Of a stretch of DNA of 38,597 bases, positions 1-9,603 are shown piece by piece. The translations under genes and the position numbers were made by a program. Every line of letters begins with the position of its first letter. The first letter of the stretch is position 1. The stretch covers positions 1 to 38,597 of the forward strand of contig CAJQQM010000029.1 in assembly GCA_905480485.1 (NCBI GenBank), given 5' to 3'. This DNA is from an uncultured Aureispira sp. (GTDB taxonomy: Bacteria; Bacteroidota; Bacteroidia; Chitinophagales; Saprospiraceae). The notes below the pieces were generated by a model. It was not told where the DNA came from, ran no database searches, and saw only the letters and a list, made by a program, of their open reading frames with translations.

Positions 1-119
1 TGAGTTACATGATTCATTTCAACGGTAAGGCTACGGTCAAAACAGGTGCTATGAAAGAACTTAAACCAATTAAAGAAGCTTTATCGGACCGCGGACTATC
101 TGCTGTTATCGAGTCTTAA
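1..119 (+). CDS. C-terminal end of an unidentified protein (partial)
   Basis: An open frame enters from the left edge (first full codon at base 3) and stops at TAA 117-119, giving 38 residues that end in the sequence DRGLSAVIES. A strong terminator begins 25 bases after the stop, which supports this being a real gene end. The only in-frame ATGs are at 9 and 51, and either would leave a very short product, so the gene most likely starts outside the window. I do not recognise the family from this fragment. Confidence 0.6.
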   Translation, partial: SYMIHFNGKATVKTGAMKELKPIKEALSDRGLSAVIES

Positions 120-143
120 GTTTACCACGATATTTGAACCCCA

Positions 144-178
144 AAAAAGGATTTTCTGTTAGACAGAAAATCCTTTTT
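144..178. terminator. Bidirectional intrinsic terminator
   Basis: A perfect 16-base inverted repeat (arms 144-159 and 163-178, loop TAG) has an A-run on its left and a T-run on its right, so it can end transcription in both directions. It sits between the stop of the leftmost plus-strand gene (119) and the stop of the minus-strand tamB-like gene (179). Confidence 0.9.
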
Positions 179-3100
179 CTAATTGTCTTCTCTTTTTTTG
201 TGTAGCTTTAATTTCTTTTGAAAGTTCGACCTTTTTCTGGTTAATTGTTCAAGCGTTTTGGTATATTTCTTTAGTTGTACCGACCCTACATTTACTGCCT
301 TTGTTTGTAGGTCTATTGCATCAATTTTTTTACTTAGTTCAGTAATATTACGCTCCCATCGCTGCACCCGATTTTTTTTAGACTCTTCCATTAAATCTTT
401 GAGGGAATTGAATTCTTTTTTGTAGGAAAACCCAATTCCTGTTCGAACTGACCGCCCTAAAATAGTCGATTCAGTACGGTTATAAGCCTTGATTTTGAGT
501 TGCCCATCATTTGTAATTGCATACTCGACTCTAAAGTCTCCTCCAATATAGTTATTTCCTTGTTCGTCGGTAGAAAGTGTTTGATTTTCACTGGCAATAT
601 CCATATTCGCTCCAGCATAAACAGTTAATTTATCATTCAAAAACTTAACATCTGACCCCACACGAACATTAGATGTGCGTGAATTAATCGTCTGATTGTC
701 GCTGTCCCGAACATTGAAATTAAAATCAAATTCTAAACTAGATATAAAGCCAACATCTTTAATGACACCTTCAAGAAGGTCATTAATATACAAAGTAAGT
801 TGTTGAGATACCAATTCCGAAACGGTACTGATTCCTGTATTTAAAACTGAATTGCCTAAATCTACATTGTTTTCTAAGGGAAGAAACTGCTGTAAAGCGA
901 TTACCCCAAAGACCTGTCGATTCAATTCATTTTTGTCGGCCTTTATAGTTCTTAAGGCCAAATTAACAGGATTTTGCAATCGAGCAGGAACATCCGAAAT
1001 TTTAATGTCAAAATTAATATCTGGCTGAAACAATTCGCCCCTCAACAACATCAATAAATCTACATTACAAGGCTGATTTGCCAAACTTGACAATTCAGGG
1101 TTACCTAGGGTATAACTACTCACAAGGTTGCTGACTCCTAATCCTTTTTGATAGGCAGCTTGTATATCTAATTGGGCACGATAAGGGTCTCCATCATTTT
1201 CGCCCCAAGAAATAGTCCCTCCTGGAATAACTTTGAAAGGTTTGTTGATTAGGTTTTTGTAGGTAAAAAGATAATTGCCCTCGGTGATTTCAAAATCACC
1301 AAACATTTGAAGCTCGCCTGTGGGACTATAATTAATACGCAAGTCACTTTTGCCAGATCCTTCTATGATATCCCCAGCTTTTTCATCGATGATAAGCCTT
1401 GCGACAGCAGAGGGCTTGATGTGCGCAATTATTTGTATATCTAACCCTGCCAAGACTTGATCTTTTACTGATTTGATGGTAGAAGAATCAATGGTTTGTG
1501 TTTTGTCTACAAAAGATATGTAATTGGTCTCGGAAACCTCTAAAGGCCCTCCGACTGGCAAATTGAACGTAGTGTTTGGCTCGGTTGTGGCGTCAACTTT
1601 AAGTTTTAGTTTTTCGAACGGTCCACTGAAAGAGGCGGTGCCGGTAGCGTAAACAGTTCCATAAAATGTACTGTTGTCGTCTATTGTGGTATTCATTGCT
1701 AAGTTATTTTTCATAACTGCAGTGATGTCTAAACCAAAATTTTTGAGATTTTCGTGCACCAAACGACCTCCAATATACGCAGTATCCAAGGGTTTGGAAG
1801 CCTCTACAACAGGAACACCTCCACTAAAATACTCTTTCCCATTTGTCAGAACAAGCGGAGGGTCGACATGAAACCCACTGTTGTCAATTTTTACGTTTCC
1901 TTGAGATAAAACATAGGTCGTTTGCAAAAAATTGACCGTCGTGCGTACTTTGCGTACTGATCCATCTCCCTCGATATTTAATTTAGTCTTTTTACCTTCT
2001 ATTTTGCCAAAAATACGAGCTTGAGCGTCGGCAAATCCTTCTGTGGCGGATATTTGCTCCTTTAAGAAATATTCTAAAATAGACGCTTTAGCACCTTCTA
2101 CAGTAATATCCACATCCAATAAATTCTGCAGATAAGTATCGTTGGTGGCTATAGTAGGAGTAAAATTGGCCCCTACATACAGGCTGTCTACAAAATCTGA
2201 ACTATGCGTAAAGAGGCCCCTAAAGGTCGACTTGATACTATCCGCACGAACCAAGAAGCGTGAATTAGCTCCCCAAAAATCACGATTAATAATTAGCGTA
2301 TCGATTCCAAAGTCCGCAAAAATAGTTTTTTGATTAAATACATTTTGAATGGAAGCTATACCGGAAAAACGCCCATCAATTTCAACTTTCGGTATGGGCT
2401 TCATAAGGCTATACAACCAGCCTAAATCCATATTTTCTACTTTAACTTCCGCTCCCAAATTATCATTAATGCTTTTTAATTCAATTTTTTTGTTGCCACT
2501 GTACATATTGACATTGCTAATGTCCAAAACCTTGTCACCAACTTTGACATAATTATCATCATTAATTACCCACGATTGGTCTAAAATATTCAAACTAGAA
2601 GTATCTAACCGCAGGACCACAAGTTTTTCATTGATTTCTAACTTACCTTTGATATCGAGCTTAGAGGCAAACTCCCCTACTGCATCTGCTTTGGCTACAA
2701 AAAGGACTGAATCACCGATAGCATCTAAAGCCAATTCTATCCCTGGAATAAAAGGGTTACCTTGAATATTAAGTGCTTTAACTACACTATTGACGACAAA
2801 TTCAGGCCCTTCAGCATTACCACTTAGTTTAATGTCGCTAAAGCCAATATCTCCTATTTCCAAGGTGCCAATTTTACCTTCCAATTCTAGATAGCCATCC
2901 ATTCCGTAGTAATGCCCCGTGAGTTCAATATCCTTTAGCGATTTAAATTGTTTGTCGAGTAATTGTGTAAGATTTTTAGAATCTTTAAGGTCGAGACGAA
3001 TGTCGAACTCTTGATGCGGTATCGTATCTAAACTGACTATGCCTGCTTGAAGCGCCACATCTGCAATCGAAACAGGTTCGGAATTGGCGAAATTCTGGTT

Positions 3101-5266
3101 ATATTGTAACTCTTTGAAAAGATTAGGATGGTTTATTTTGAAAAAATTCTCGAGTGATCGCACTAAATTAACCACGTCGTATTTCCCCCATATACTTACA
3201 TCCATTACATCCGACCTTAGATTAAAAACACGTGTATCGGCGGCTAGACTATCAGGTATATTATTCGCTTTTACGATAATACTGTTGATCGTAGAGCTAA
3301 TAGTTTCGCGTCTTGCACGAATTCCTCTTACTGAAAGGTCTCCCGTAAAATTATCTAAATTGGACCCCCTTGCATTAATATCAAAAGTATCTAAATGTAA
3401 AGCAATATCATCTTTGCTAATATTTACCCGTTCAAAATTTATATTATCAACGGTCCCCCTGATATTGACGCGTGGAATTGATTCGTTTAGATCGACAATA
3501 CCGCGCACAAACACAGCCATATTTGAATCCCTAGATACAATATCACCATCAAATTGTTTTTGGTGAAACATCCCATCAATCAAAATATCTTTGTATTGGT
3601 ATCCTTTGTAGTCAAAGCTATCAATTTTAGCATTTTCCAGTTTGGCATTCAATGTTTCAATAGTCAAACCTACCCCTGATACTTTAGAATTAATGGTTAT
3701 TCGACCAAAGTCTTCCTGATTTAGGTAGCTGCCAATATCAAAATTATTAAATATAAGTCCTCCGTTATAGGCTGCCGCTTTTTTACCTTTTCGGATATTA
3801 AGCTGTAAATCTGACCGAATACGCCCTAATTTGGTATCGAGTTGCCCATACGCTACAAAGTCTTGAAAAAAACCAGTATAAGACCCCTTAAAGCGCATCT
3901 GTCCTAGGGTTGAAAGATTAGGAGGCAACTTTAAAAAAGGAAGCATTGCTTTTAAGTCTTGATTATTAGTGGCTACTTCTTTTAAATTTAAATCCATAAA
4001 CGCAGCATCCGGATAACTAATATCATTCATACTGAGATTGCCAGCTAAATGTGAATGCTTACTAATCCGGATATCTACATCCCGAGCCCTAAAATTATTA
4101 ACTTTACCTTTAAATTTGCCTTGAATAGCAATTGGACGATCTAAATTAGAGCGAATGAATATATTTTGCTTAATTGCAGGACCAAAGGCAGCAATATCTC
4201 TAAAAGTAACCACCGTTGTGCTATCAAGCGTAGCCCATATTTTTACTTTATTGGAAAAATCATAAAAATCTCGGTACCTGCTATACTCTAATTTTAGGGC
4301 ATGTCCAAGAGTGCTGTTATTCGTTTCGAGAAGAAAGTTAGATACGGCAATTTGTTTAGGGCTGATTAGTGCATCACCCTGCATCGATTTAAGTTCAAAG
4401 CCACCGTGGTCAATTCCATGCAATTGACGAACCTTACCGGTAAACACTTCTTTTTGCAACCTAAAAGTATCGACATCAAGGTTTATATTGGTAAAATTAA
4501 GGTTATTAAAATCTAAAAATCGGCTACTATCTATTCCGTTGCGATCGTTTCTTAGGCTGAAAGAAACATCGTTGACCAATAGTTTTTCACAACCGACATC
4601 CCAATAAGGAATCGTACTATCTACCGGAATCAAATCAAGGGTGTCGGGATGTTCGCTAGCCAGGGGTAATGCATCGTATACATGAACATCGATTTTGGTG
4701 CCCGCTAAGTGCGCCTTATCAGCCCATACCTTTTTGCCAATCATATCTACTCCCATTTCACCATGACTATGAACATAAGCGGTATCACAGGTGATGATGG
4801 CAGTCGTTCCGATTGCTGCATCCGACAAATGAATTCGGGCACGAACTAGGTCGGCACCGCCCATGTGAAATTCAAACTTTTTTGGCCTTGGGCCACCATC
4901 ATGATTACCTTCAAAAAAAGCGATTAGAAAATGGATGTTAAAAAACGCTGCATTGGGTTGACGTTGTACTTTAAAAACGGCGTCTTTTACAATGACCTTT
5001 CCAATATCAATTTTTTTCTTAAACAACGAAAAAACATTATAGTTTTCGGCCTCGGCATATTCTGCAAAAATTAGAGTATCTTGCTGATGATCCTGAATAA
5101 AAAAATTGTGAAATTTGAAATTCGAAAGCGGTGTAATTTCTACCCGGTCGATTCGCACAGTAGTATCCCAAAGATTAGACATCGTCCGGGCAAAGAAATG
5201 ACCAATTTGGGTTTGGACCCAAGGAATCCAAAGCAAGATATACAACAAGACCAACAAGATGGTCAA
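179..5266 (-). CDS. tamB: TamB-like translocation/assembly module protein (DUF490)
   Basis: A giant AsmA/TamB-type protein of about 1,700 residues. TamB proteins are anchored in the inner membrane and span the periplasm as a long beta-rich groove, helping outer-membrane protein insertion or lipid transport. Seen here: an N-terminal hydrophobic segment (residues 2-17, ending LLWIPWVQTQIG), a long beta-rich repeat body, a C-terminal DUF490-type region (about 1150-1560, with the GNYLFTYKNLINKPFKV stretch), and a basic coiled-coil tail (about 1630-1690). The coordinates use a TTG start at 5266, but the frame stays open to 5401 with no ATG and encodes a plausible cytoplasmic lead (KSWTRRLIKGFFKG) before the membrane segment. 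The true start is therefore probably upstream, at a non-ATG codon such as ATT 5389 or ATC 5392. It is divergent from tsaD, a common Bacteroidota arrangement. Confidence 0.9.
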   Translation of the reverse strand: MTILLVLLYILLWIPWVQTQIGHFFARTMSNLWDTTVRIDRVEITPLSNFKFHNFFIQDHQQDTLIFAEYAEAENYNVFSLFKKKIDIGKVIVKDAVFKVQRQPNAAFFNIHFLIAFFEGNHDGGPRPKKFEFHMGGADLVRARIHLSDAAIGTTAIITCDTAYVHSHGEMGVDMIGKKVWADKAHLAGTKIDVHVYDALPLASEHPDTLDLIPVDSTIPYWDVGCEKLLVNDVSFSLRNDRNGIDSSRFLDFNNLNFTNINLDVDTFRLQKEVFTGKVRQLHGIDHGGFELKSMQGDALISPKQIAVSNFLLETNNSTLGHALKLEYSRYRDFYDFSNKVKIWATLDSTTVVTFRDIAAFGPAIKQNIFIRSNLDRPIAIQGKFKGKVNNFRARDVDIRISKHSHLAGNLSMNDISYPDAAFMDLNLKEVATNNQDLKAMLPFLKLPPNLSTLGQMRFKGSYTGFFQDFVAYGQLDTKLGRIRSDLQLNIRKGKKAAAYNGGLIFNNFDIGSYLNQEDFGRITINSKVSGVGLTIETLNAKLENAKIDSFDYKGYQYKDILIDGMFHQKQFDGDIVSRDSNMAVFVRGIVDLNESIPRVNIRGTVDNINFERVNISKDDIALHLDTFDINARGSNLDNFTGDLSVRGIRARRETISSTINSIIVKANNIPDSLAADTRVFNLRSDVMDVSIWGKYDVVNLVRSLENFFKINHPNLFKELQYNQNFANSEPVSIADVALQAGIVSLDTIPHQEFDIRLDLKDSKNLTQLLDKQFKSLKDIELTGHYYGMDGYLELEGKIGTLEIGDIGFSDIKLSGNAEGPEFVVNSVVKALNIQGNPFIPGIELALDAIGDSVLFVAKADAVGEFASKLDIKGKLEINEKLVVLRLDTSSLNILDQSWVINDDNYVKVGDKVLDISNVNMYSGNKKIELKSINDNLGAEVKVENMDLGWLYSLMKPIPKVEIDGRFSGIASIQNVFNQKTIFADFGIDTLIINRDFWGANSRFLVRADSIKSTFRGLFTHSSDFVDSLYVGANFTPTIATNDTYLQNLLDVDITVEGAKASILEYFLKEQISATEGFADAQARIFGKIEGKKTKLNIEGDGSVRKVRTTVNFLQTTYVLSQGNVKIDNSGFHVDPPLVLTNGKEYFSGGVPVVEASKPLDTAYIGGRLVHENLKNFGLDITAVMKNNLAMNTTIDDNSTFYGTVYATGTASFSGPFEKLKLKVDATTEPNTTFNLPVGGPLEVSETNYISFVDKTQTIDSSTIKSVKDQVLAGLDIQIIAHIKPSAVARLIIDEKAGDIIEGSGKSDLRINYSPTGELQMFGDFEITEGNYLFTYKNLINKPFKVIPGGTISWGENDGDPYRAQLDIQAAYQKGLGVSNLVSSYTLGNPELSSLANQPCNVDLLMLLRGELFQPDINFDIKISDVPARLQNPVNLALRTIKADKNELNRQVFGVIALQQFLPLENNVDLGNSVLNTGISTVSELVSQQLTLYINDLLEGVIKDVGFISSLEFDFNFNVRDSDNQTINSRTSNVRVGSDVKFLNDKLTVYAGANMDIASENQTLSTDEQGNNYIGGDFRVEYAITNDGQLKIKAYNRTESTILGRSVRTGIGFSYKKEFNSLKDLMEESKKNRVQRWERNITELSKKIDAIDLQTKAVNVGSVQLKKYTKTLEQLTRKRSNFQKKLKLHKKREDN

Positions 5267-5416
5267 GCCTTTTATTGTTTGTAAAACCCCCTTAAAAAAA
5301 CCTTTTATCAGGCGCCTAGTCCATGATTTTTGAGGTGGCGGAGCATCCGCACTTTCCTGAGTTTCGTTATGTTGGGGTTCTTTAGGAATGATTGTAAAAT
5401 TTTATCGTTTAATTTT

Positions 5417-5424
5417 TAACTTTG
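5417..5424 (+). promoter_or_regulatory. Bacteroidota-type -7 element (TAACTTTG), candidate for tsaD
   Basis: TAACTTTG matches the Bacteroidota -7 consensus TAnnTTTG exactly, with a TTG at 5392-5394 about 22 bases upstream as a possible -33 element. It would give a leader of about 200 bases before tsaD. The length of that leader and the loose spacing keep confidence moderate. Confidence 0.4.
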
Positions 5425-5634
5425 CAGGCTATTGTTTATGTTATGCTAATATTGTGCGAGACTTAAATTTTGAACCGTATTAACACATAAATAACAGAAA
5501 AATCTATCTTTATAAACGGTGAAAAAGTATAAAGTTTAAAGATACCAAATTATATGCTTTTCATTTCGTTAATCATTATAATTTTTGCTGACCGAGTAGT
5601 ATTAATTTCTGCTGCAGTATTAAAGTAATTTGTT

Positions 5635-6645
5635 ATGGCTAAAAAACCCGTAATTCTATTAGCAATTGAGTCCTCCTGCGATGACACTTCTGCCGCTGTC
5701 CTCAAAGATGGAAAGATTTTATCCAATTGCGTGGCCTCTCAATCAATTCATAAAGCCTATGGTGGAGTGGTCCCTGAAGTAGCCTCAAGAGCGCATCAAA
5801 TCAATATAGTTCCGGTTGTACATGCTGCACTCGAACAAGCTGGAGTAGCCAAAGAATCGCTTTCGGCAATCGCTTTTACCCTTGGCCCTGGATTAATGGG
5901 GTCTTTATTAGTGGGGGTTTCTTTTGCCAAATCGATGGCGCTCAGTTTGAATATTCCAATGATTGAGGTGCATCATGTTCAAGCACACATATTAGCACAT
6001 TTCATCGAAGCCCCACGACCTGAATTTCCCTTTTTGTGCCTGACTGTATCAGGAGGTCATACGCAAATAGTACAAGTAAATGATTATTTACAAATGGATA
6101 TCTTGGGAAAGACCATCGATGATGCTGCAGGCGAAGCCTTTGACAAAACAGGAAAACTGCTTGGCTTAGACTATCCTGCGGGCCCTATTATTGACCGTTT
6201 AGCAAAGCAAGGCAAGGCTATTTATGAATTTACTGAACCAAATATTCCTGGGTTAGATTTCAGCTTTAGTGGCCTCAAGACAAATATTCTGCGTTTTCTA
6301 CAAAAAAACCATCGAAAAGATCCTCTATTTATTCAAGAAAACCTCAACGATATTTGTGCATCTGTTCAAGATAGAATTGTTTCTATACTCATCAATAAAT
6401 TAAAAAAAGCACATCAACAGACAGGTATTCAACGCATTGCTATTGCAGGGGGTGTTTCAGCTAATTCTGGATTAAGGGCTGCCCTAAAAGCATGTGAAGG
6501 CAGTGAAAACTGGACCATTTATATTCCTAAATTTGAATATTGTACCGACAATGCTGCCATGATTGCCATGACCGCATATTATAAATTTTTGAATGCTGAT
6601 TTTTGTGGTCAGGAGGTTGCTCCATTGGCCCGCTATCATTTCTAA
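5635..6645 (+). CDS. tsaD: tRNA N6-adenosine threonylcarbamoyltransferase TsaD
   Basis: TsaD transfers the threonylcarbamoyl group from TC-AMP to A37 of ANN-decoding tRNAs, together with TsaB and TsaE. The 336-residue length is normal for the family. Visible motifs: AIESSCDDTSAAV at the N-terminus (ASKHA fold), the metal-binding histidines in HHVQAHILAH (around 112-117), VSGGHTQ, the LDFSFSGLKTN block (around 204-214), IAGGVSANSGLR, and the terminal DNAAMIAMTAYY. The ATG at 5635 gives the standard N-terminus. The exonuclease gene follows after 9 bases, so the two are probably one operon. The partner gene tsaB lies 2 kb away on the other strand. Confidence 0.97.
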   Translation: MAKKPVILLAIESSCDDTSAAVLKDGKILSNCVASQSIHKAYGGVVPEVASRAHQINIVPVVHAALEQAGVAKESLSAIAFTLGPGLMGSLLVGVSFAKSMALSLNIPMIEVHHVQAHILAHFIEAPRPEFPFLCLTVSGGHTQIVQVNDYLQMDILGKTIDDAAGEAFDKTGKLLGLDYPAGPIIDRLAKQGKAIYEFTEPNIPGLDFSFSGLKTNILRFLQKNHRKDPLFIQENLNDICASVQDRIVSILINKLKKAHQQTGIQRIAIAGGVSANSGLRAALKACEGSENWTIYIPKFEYCTDNAAMIAMTAYYKFLNADFCGQEVAPLARYHF

Positions 6646-6654
6646 AATACCACC

Positions 6655-7206
6655 ATGAATTATATCGTTTACGACTTAGAGGCCACTTGTTGGGAAAATG
6701 AATTTGAAGCCAGGGGCAAACGCCGTGAGGTGATCGAAATAGGAGGTGTTTTGATAAATAGTGAAGGGGAAACCCTAAGCAGATTTGAGAGTTTTGTGCA
6801 GCCTATTGTTCATCCAATGCTCTCTGGTTTTTGCAAAAACCTTACTTCAATTTCGCAGGTAGATGTTAATCAAGCAGATACTTTCCCGGATGTAATTGAA
6901 GATTTTAAAGAATGGATTGGATGTTTGCAAGGAGAAGAATATTTGCTATGTTCATGGGGCTTTTACGATCGTTCAGCACTTATCAAAGATTGCGATTTGC
7001 ACCAATTAGAAAATAAATGGGTCAAAAAACACATTAGCTTAAAAGACCAATACCCCCGTATCATTAATAGTGGCCGAGCATTAGGTTTGAAAAAAGCACT
7101 ACACAAAGAGGGATTTGAATTTGAGGGTATAGCACACCGTGCAATTTATGATGCCATTAATACGGCCAAAATTTTTAAGCGATACCTCAATCTTTGGAGG
7201 TATTAG
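6655..7206 (+). CDS. DEDDh-family 3'-5' exonuclease (ERI1/KapD-like)
   Basis: A 183-residue single-domain exonuclease of the RNase T/DnaQ fold. The Exo I motif is YDLEATCW (residues 5-12, with D and E as metal ligands), followed by EVIEIGGVLI. The Exo II region contains the SWGFYDRSALIKD stretch, and Exo III is HRAIYDAINTAKIF with the DEDDh histidine and aspartate (around 161-169). This pattern fits the ERI1/KapD group of small RNA/DNA exonucleases better than DnaQ, but the substrate cannot be told from sequence. It starts 9 bases after tsaD and is probably co-transcribed, which hints at a role in RNA metabolism (inference only). Confidence 0.85.
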   Translation: MNYIVYDLEATCWENEFEARGKRREVIEIGGVLINSEGETLSRFESFVQPIVHPMLSGFCKNLTSISQVDVNQADTFPDVIEDFKEWIGCLQGEEYLLCSWGFYDRSALIKDCDLHQLENKWVKKHISLKDQYPRIINSGRALGLKKALHKEGFEFEGIAHRAIYDAINTAKIFKRYLNLWRY

Positions 7207-7493
7207 AAACCCTTAAAAAAGCTGAGAGAAATTGTTGCCTTTTCGAAAAAATGTAAATTATATTCTGTTTATTATGGGTACGCTTAGCCTCTTTCATTTC
7301 TAACATTAGTTTTGTACTACTGAGCAAAAGCTGCTAAAAATACGGTTTTTGTTTCTTAATGAATCTGAATAAATTATTTCTAAACGAAGCACTTTTTGAG
7401 GCATACTAAAGGGTGGTTCTTATAGACGGCCTTATCAAAACCATCGCTTAAACTAGAAACAAGATTTAGCTGCGCCAAAAAACAAGTAAAATA

Positions 7494-8594
7494 TTACTTT
7501 TGGGCTTTGAAGATAATAAACAAAGCTATAAAACTAAAGATAATGTTAGGAACCCAAACGCCTACAATAGGAGGTAATTCTCCATTAATTGAAAAAGTGG
7601 TAGAGAACTTTGCCATAAATATATAAACCGCACACAAAAGCACCCCTAAAACTAAATGCCAAGCCATACCACCGCGCATTTTTCGGGAAGCAATAGAAAA
7701 TCCGATTAATGTTAAAATGAAAATAGAAAAGGGGTCTGCTGTACGTCGATAGCGCTCAACTTCAAAAATCAGCGTCCCGCCTAGCCCTCTTTCTTTTTGC
7801 TTGTTAATGTACTCGATGAGCTCTTCGGTCGTCATATTATCTTTATGATTATCTCTTTTAATCATATCAGATATAAATAATCCAATCGTTGTATCAATAA
7901 ACGTTTGCGGCGGCTTAAGATCAATAGCATCTCTGTAACCGTTGACTTTCGTTCTTTTTTTTATGCCCGATAATCGCCAACGATTAGGTGCCTTTAATAA
8001 TTTTATTTTGGAGGCGGTCAATACTGATTTGCGATACATGCCTGTACTATCGTGTTGAATCCAAGCAAACTGACTTCCCGAGCTATCATAACGGCTAAAG
8101 CCCTGCAAATAAAATTCTTCAGTGGGGCTTACTGCAGCATGAAAATGCGCTGATTTACCCACAAAATTGTGTTTCCAGATATAGGTATTTTCGAAAGTTG
8201 TTCGGGTCACATTCGATTGGGGAATTAAGTAATGATTGCCATAATAATGAATACTTGCAATAAAAGTCGCGCCTATAAGGTAAGGTATTAGCAAACGGTA
8301 ATGATTGACGCCATTGCCAATCATAGCTATAAATTCGGAATTTGCAGCAAGCCGAGAAGTAAAGAATATAACTGCGATTAGATTGTATAAAGGAAAAATT
8401 AAACTATTGATAAATGGAATGAAATTAAGATAATAATCAAAAAACACTTCCCCGGCCGTGGGGCCACTTTCTTCTAAGAAGTCTTCAATTTTTTCGGCGG
8501 AATCTACAACAACTGAAAGCATTGAAAACAACAATACAATGAAGAAAAAACTTCCCAAATAGCGTTTTAAAATATATTTATCAAGTATTTTCAC
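7494..8594 (-). CDS. LptF/LptG family lipopolysaccharide export permease
   Basis: A YjgP/YjgQ-family permease of 366 residues. Family members form the membrane part of the LptB2FG transporter that extracts lipopolysaccharide from the inner membrane. Seen: MKILDKYILKRYLGSF at the N-terminus (typical of LptG/LptF), three N-terminal membrane segments, a periplasmic beta-jellyroll region (about 115-265, containing FYLQGFSRYD), and three C-terminal segments beginning near SIFILTLIGFSIASRK. The start is GTG at 8594, since no ATG precedes it before the upstream in-frame stop. It lies 29 bases after tsaB and probably shares its transcript. Which of LptF or LptG it is cannot be decided with certainty; the N-terminus looks more like LptG. 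Confidence 0.9.
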   Translation of the reverse strand: MKILDKYILKRYLGSFFFIVLLFSMLSVVVDSAEKIEDFLEESGPTAGEVFFDYYLNFIPFINSLIFPLYNLIAVIFFTSRLAANSEFIAMIGNGVNHYRLLIPYLIGATFIASIHYYGNHYLIPQSNVTRTTFENTYIWKHNFVGKSAHFHAAVSPTEEFYLQGFSRYDSSGSQFAWIQHDSTGMYRKSVLTASKIKLLKAPNRWRLSGIKKRTKVNGYRDAIDLKPPQTFIDTTIGLFISDMIKRDNHKDNMTTEELIEYINKQKERGLGGTLIFEVERYRRTADPFSIFILTLIGFSIASRKMRGGMAWHLVLGVLLCAVYIFMAKFSTTFSINGELPPIVGVWVPNIIFSFIALFIIFKAQK

Positions 8595-8623
8595 AAACAG
8601 AATATTGGTACATTAAGGTAATA

Positions 8624-9328
8624 CTAAAATTTAGGTTTAGGCTTAGTGATATTCGGTGCTTTGAGATAAAAAGGCTCAAAATAAGCAACATCAACGAATT
8701 CTTGTTGTTCGAACTTAGCCTGAGACAAACCCGCCATATATTTGGCTGAAGGGTGTACCAGTTGATATTCGGACGGTTGATTATAATTAAACGCTGATAG
8801 GTATTTTGGCAATGCGTCTCCAGCAATTAAATATTGGCTTGCCGCTTCTTGTGCTAACATCATATCGAAAGCCCCTTGGCTAAGGGTACAAAAGTAAGGC
8901 GCTCGAAGTACAGCAAGATTGTGCCCATACACCCCAACATAAGCATCCATTCTACGGGCATCTATCATCGAAACAAATAGTGTGTCAGAACCTGCGTATC
9001 GCTGCTGTTGACCGGCTGCTAAAGCTTGTAGGGTATCTATAGCAACTAATGGTTTGTCGAGCGAAAAAGCTAGACCTTTGGCTACCGAAACACCGATTCT
9101 TAGCCCGGTATAAGAACCAGGTCCTTGACTGACCGCTATGGCATCTAAATCCGCTAATGAACGCTGTGCAGTACGCATTACTGCTGCTACATAAAGTGTA
9201 AGATTGGCTGCATGACCTGCTGCTGTATACGACTCTTTAATCACCCAAGGATTGCCATTTTTTGACAAACAGACTGAACAACTCTTTGTAGAGGTTTCAA
9301 TATTTAAGATCAAAGTATCCATGTTCAT
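8624..9328 (-). CDS. tsaB: tRNA threonylcarbamoyladenosine biosynthesis protein TsaB
   Basis: TsaB is an inactive ASKHA-fold paralogue of TsaD that dimerises with it to make the t6A37 modification of tRNA. The 234-residue length and the motifs fit: LILNIETSTKSCSVCL at the N-terminus, AVSQGPGSYTGLRIGVSVAK (residues 64-83, the TsaB signature), then DTLQALA and SMIDARRMDAYVGVY. The start could be the first ATG (9328) or the second, two codons on; either keeps the domain intact. The C-terminal part is variable, as usual in this family. It sits upstream of the lptG-like gene on the same strand. Confidence 0.95.
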   Translation of the reverse strand: MNMDTLILNIETSTKSCSVCLSKNGNPWVIKESYTAAGHAANLTLYVAAVMRTAQRSLADLDAIAVSQGPGSYTGLRIGVSVAKGLAFSLDKPLVAIDTLQALAAGQQQRYAGSDTLFVSMIDARRMDAYVGVYGHNLAVLRAPYFCTLSQGAFDMMLAQEAASQYLIAGDALPKYLSAFNYNQPSEYQLVHPSAKYMAGLSQAKFEQQEFVDVAYFEPFYLKAPNITKPKPKF

Positions 9329-9398
9329 TTACTATATTTCTGTGTTTGATTTTTGCTCAGCCTAGGCTAAGGGTCAAAACCTAGCTTTGTAGCATCAG

Positions 9399-9406
9399 CA
9401 AAACTA
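9399..9406 (-). promoter_or_regulatory. Candidate -7 element for tsaB-lptG
   Basis: Read on the minus strand this is TAGTTTTG, an exact match to TAnnTTTG, about 70 bases before the tsaB start. A clear -33 TTTG at the right spacing is not visible. Confidence 0.4.
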
Positions 9407-9496
9407 CCATTTTTATTGCTATGGCACGGTTTTTTTGGTATAAAAATTATTAGATTTTAAAGACAATTTCTAAGGCTTATTAATCATAAAAATTAA

Positions 9497-9504
9497 TATA
9501 TTTG
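9497..9504 (+). promoter_or_regulatory. Candidate -7 element for the leucine-rich-repeat gene
   Basis: TATATTTG matches TAnnTTTG exactly and lies about 100 bases before the start at 9604. No good -33 element is seen at the expected distance. Confidence 0.4.
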
Positions 9505-9603
9505 CTGCCGATTACCATTTAACAAAATTACCATCGCCTTTATTGACAGCTACTGTAGCAACCATCAAAAATTCGACCTTAATCAACTAAATTATATTTT
9601 TTT

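Noticed and set aside
3084-3566. 160-codon plus-strand open frame inside tamB
   Set aside because: It is fully antisense to a well-supported gene, has a low-complexity Ser/Leu-rich product and no recognisable domain.
8581-8826. 81-codon frame overlapping tsaB on the same strand
   Set aside because: It lies inside the tsaB coding region in another frame; tsaB has clear family motifs.
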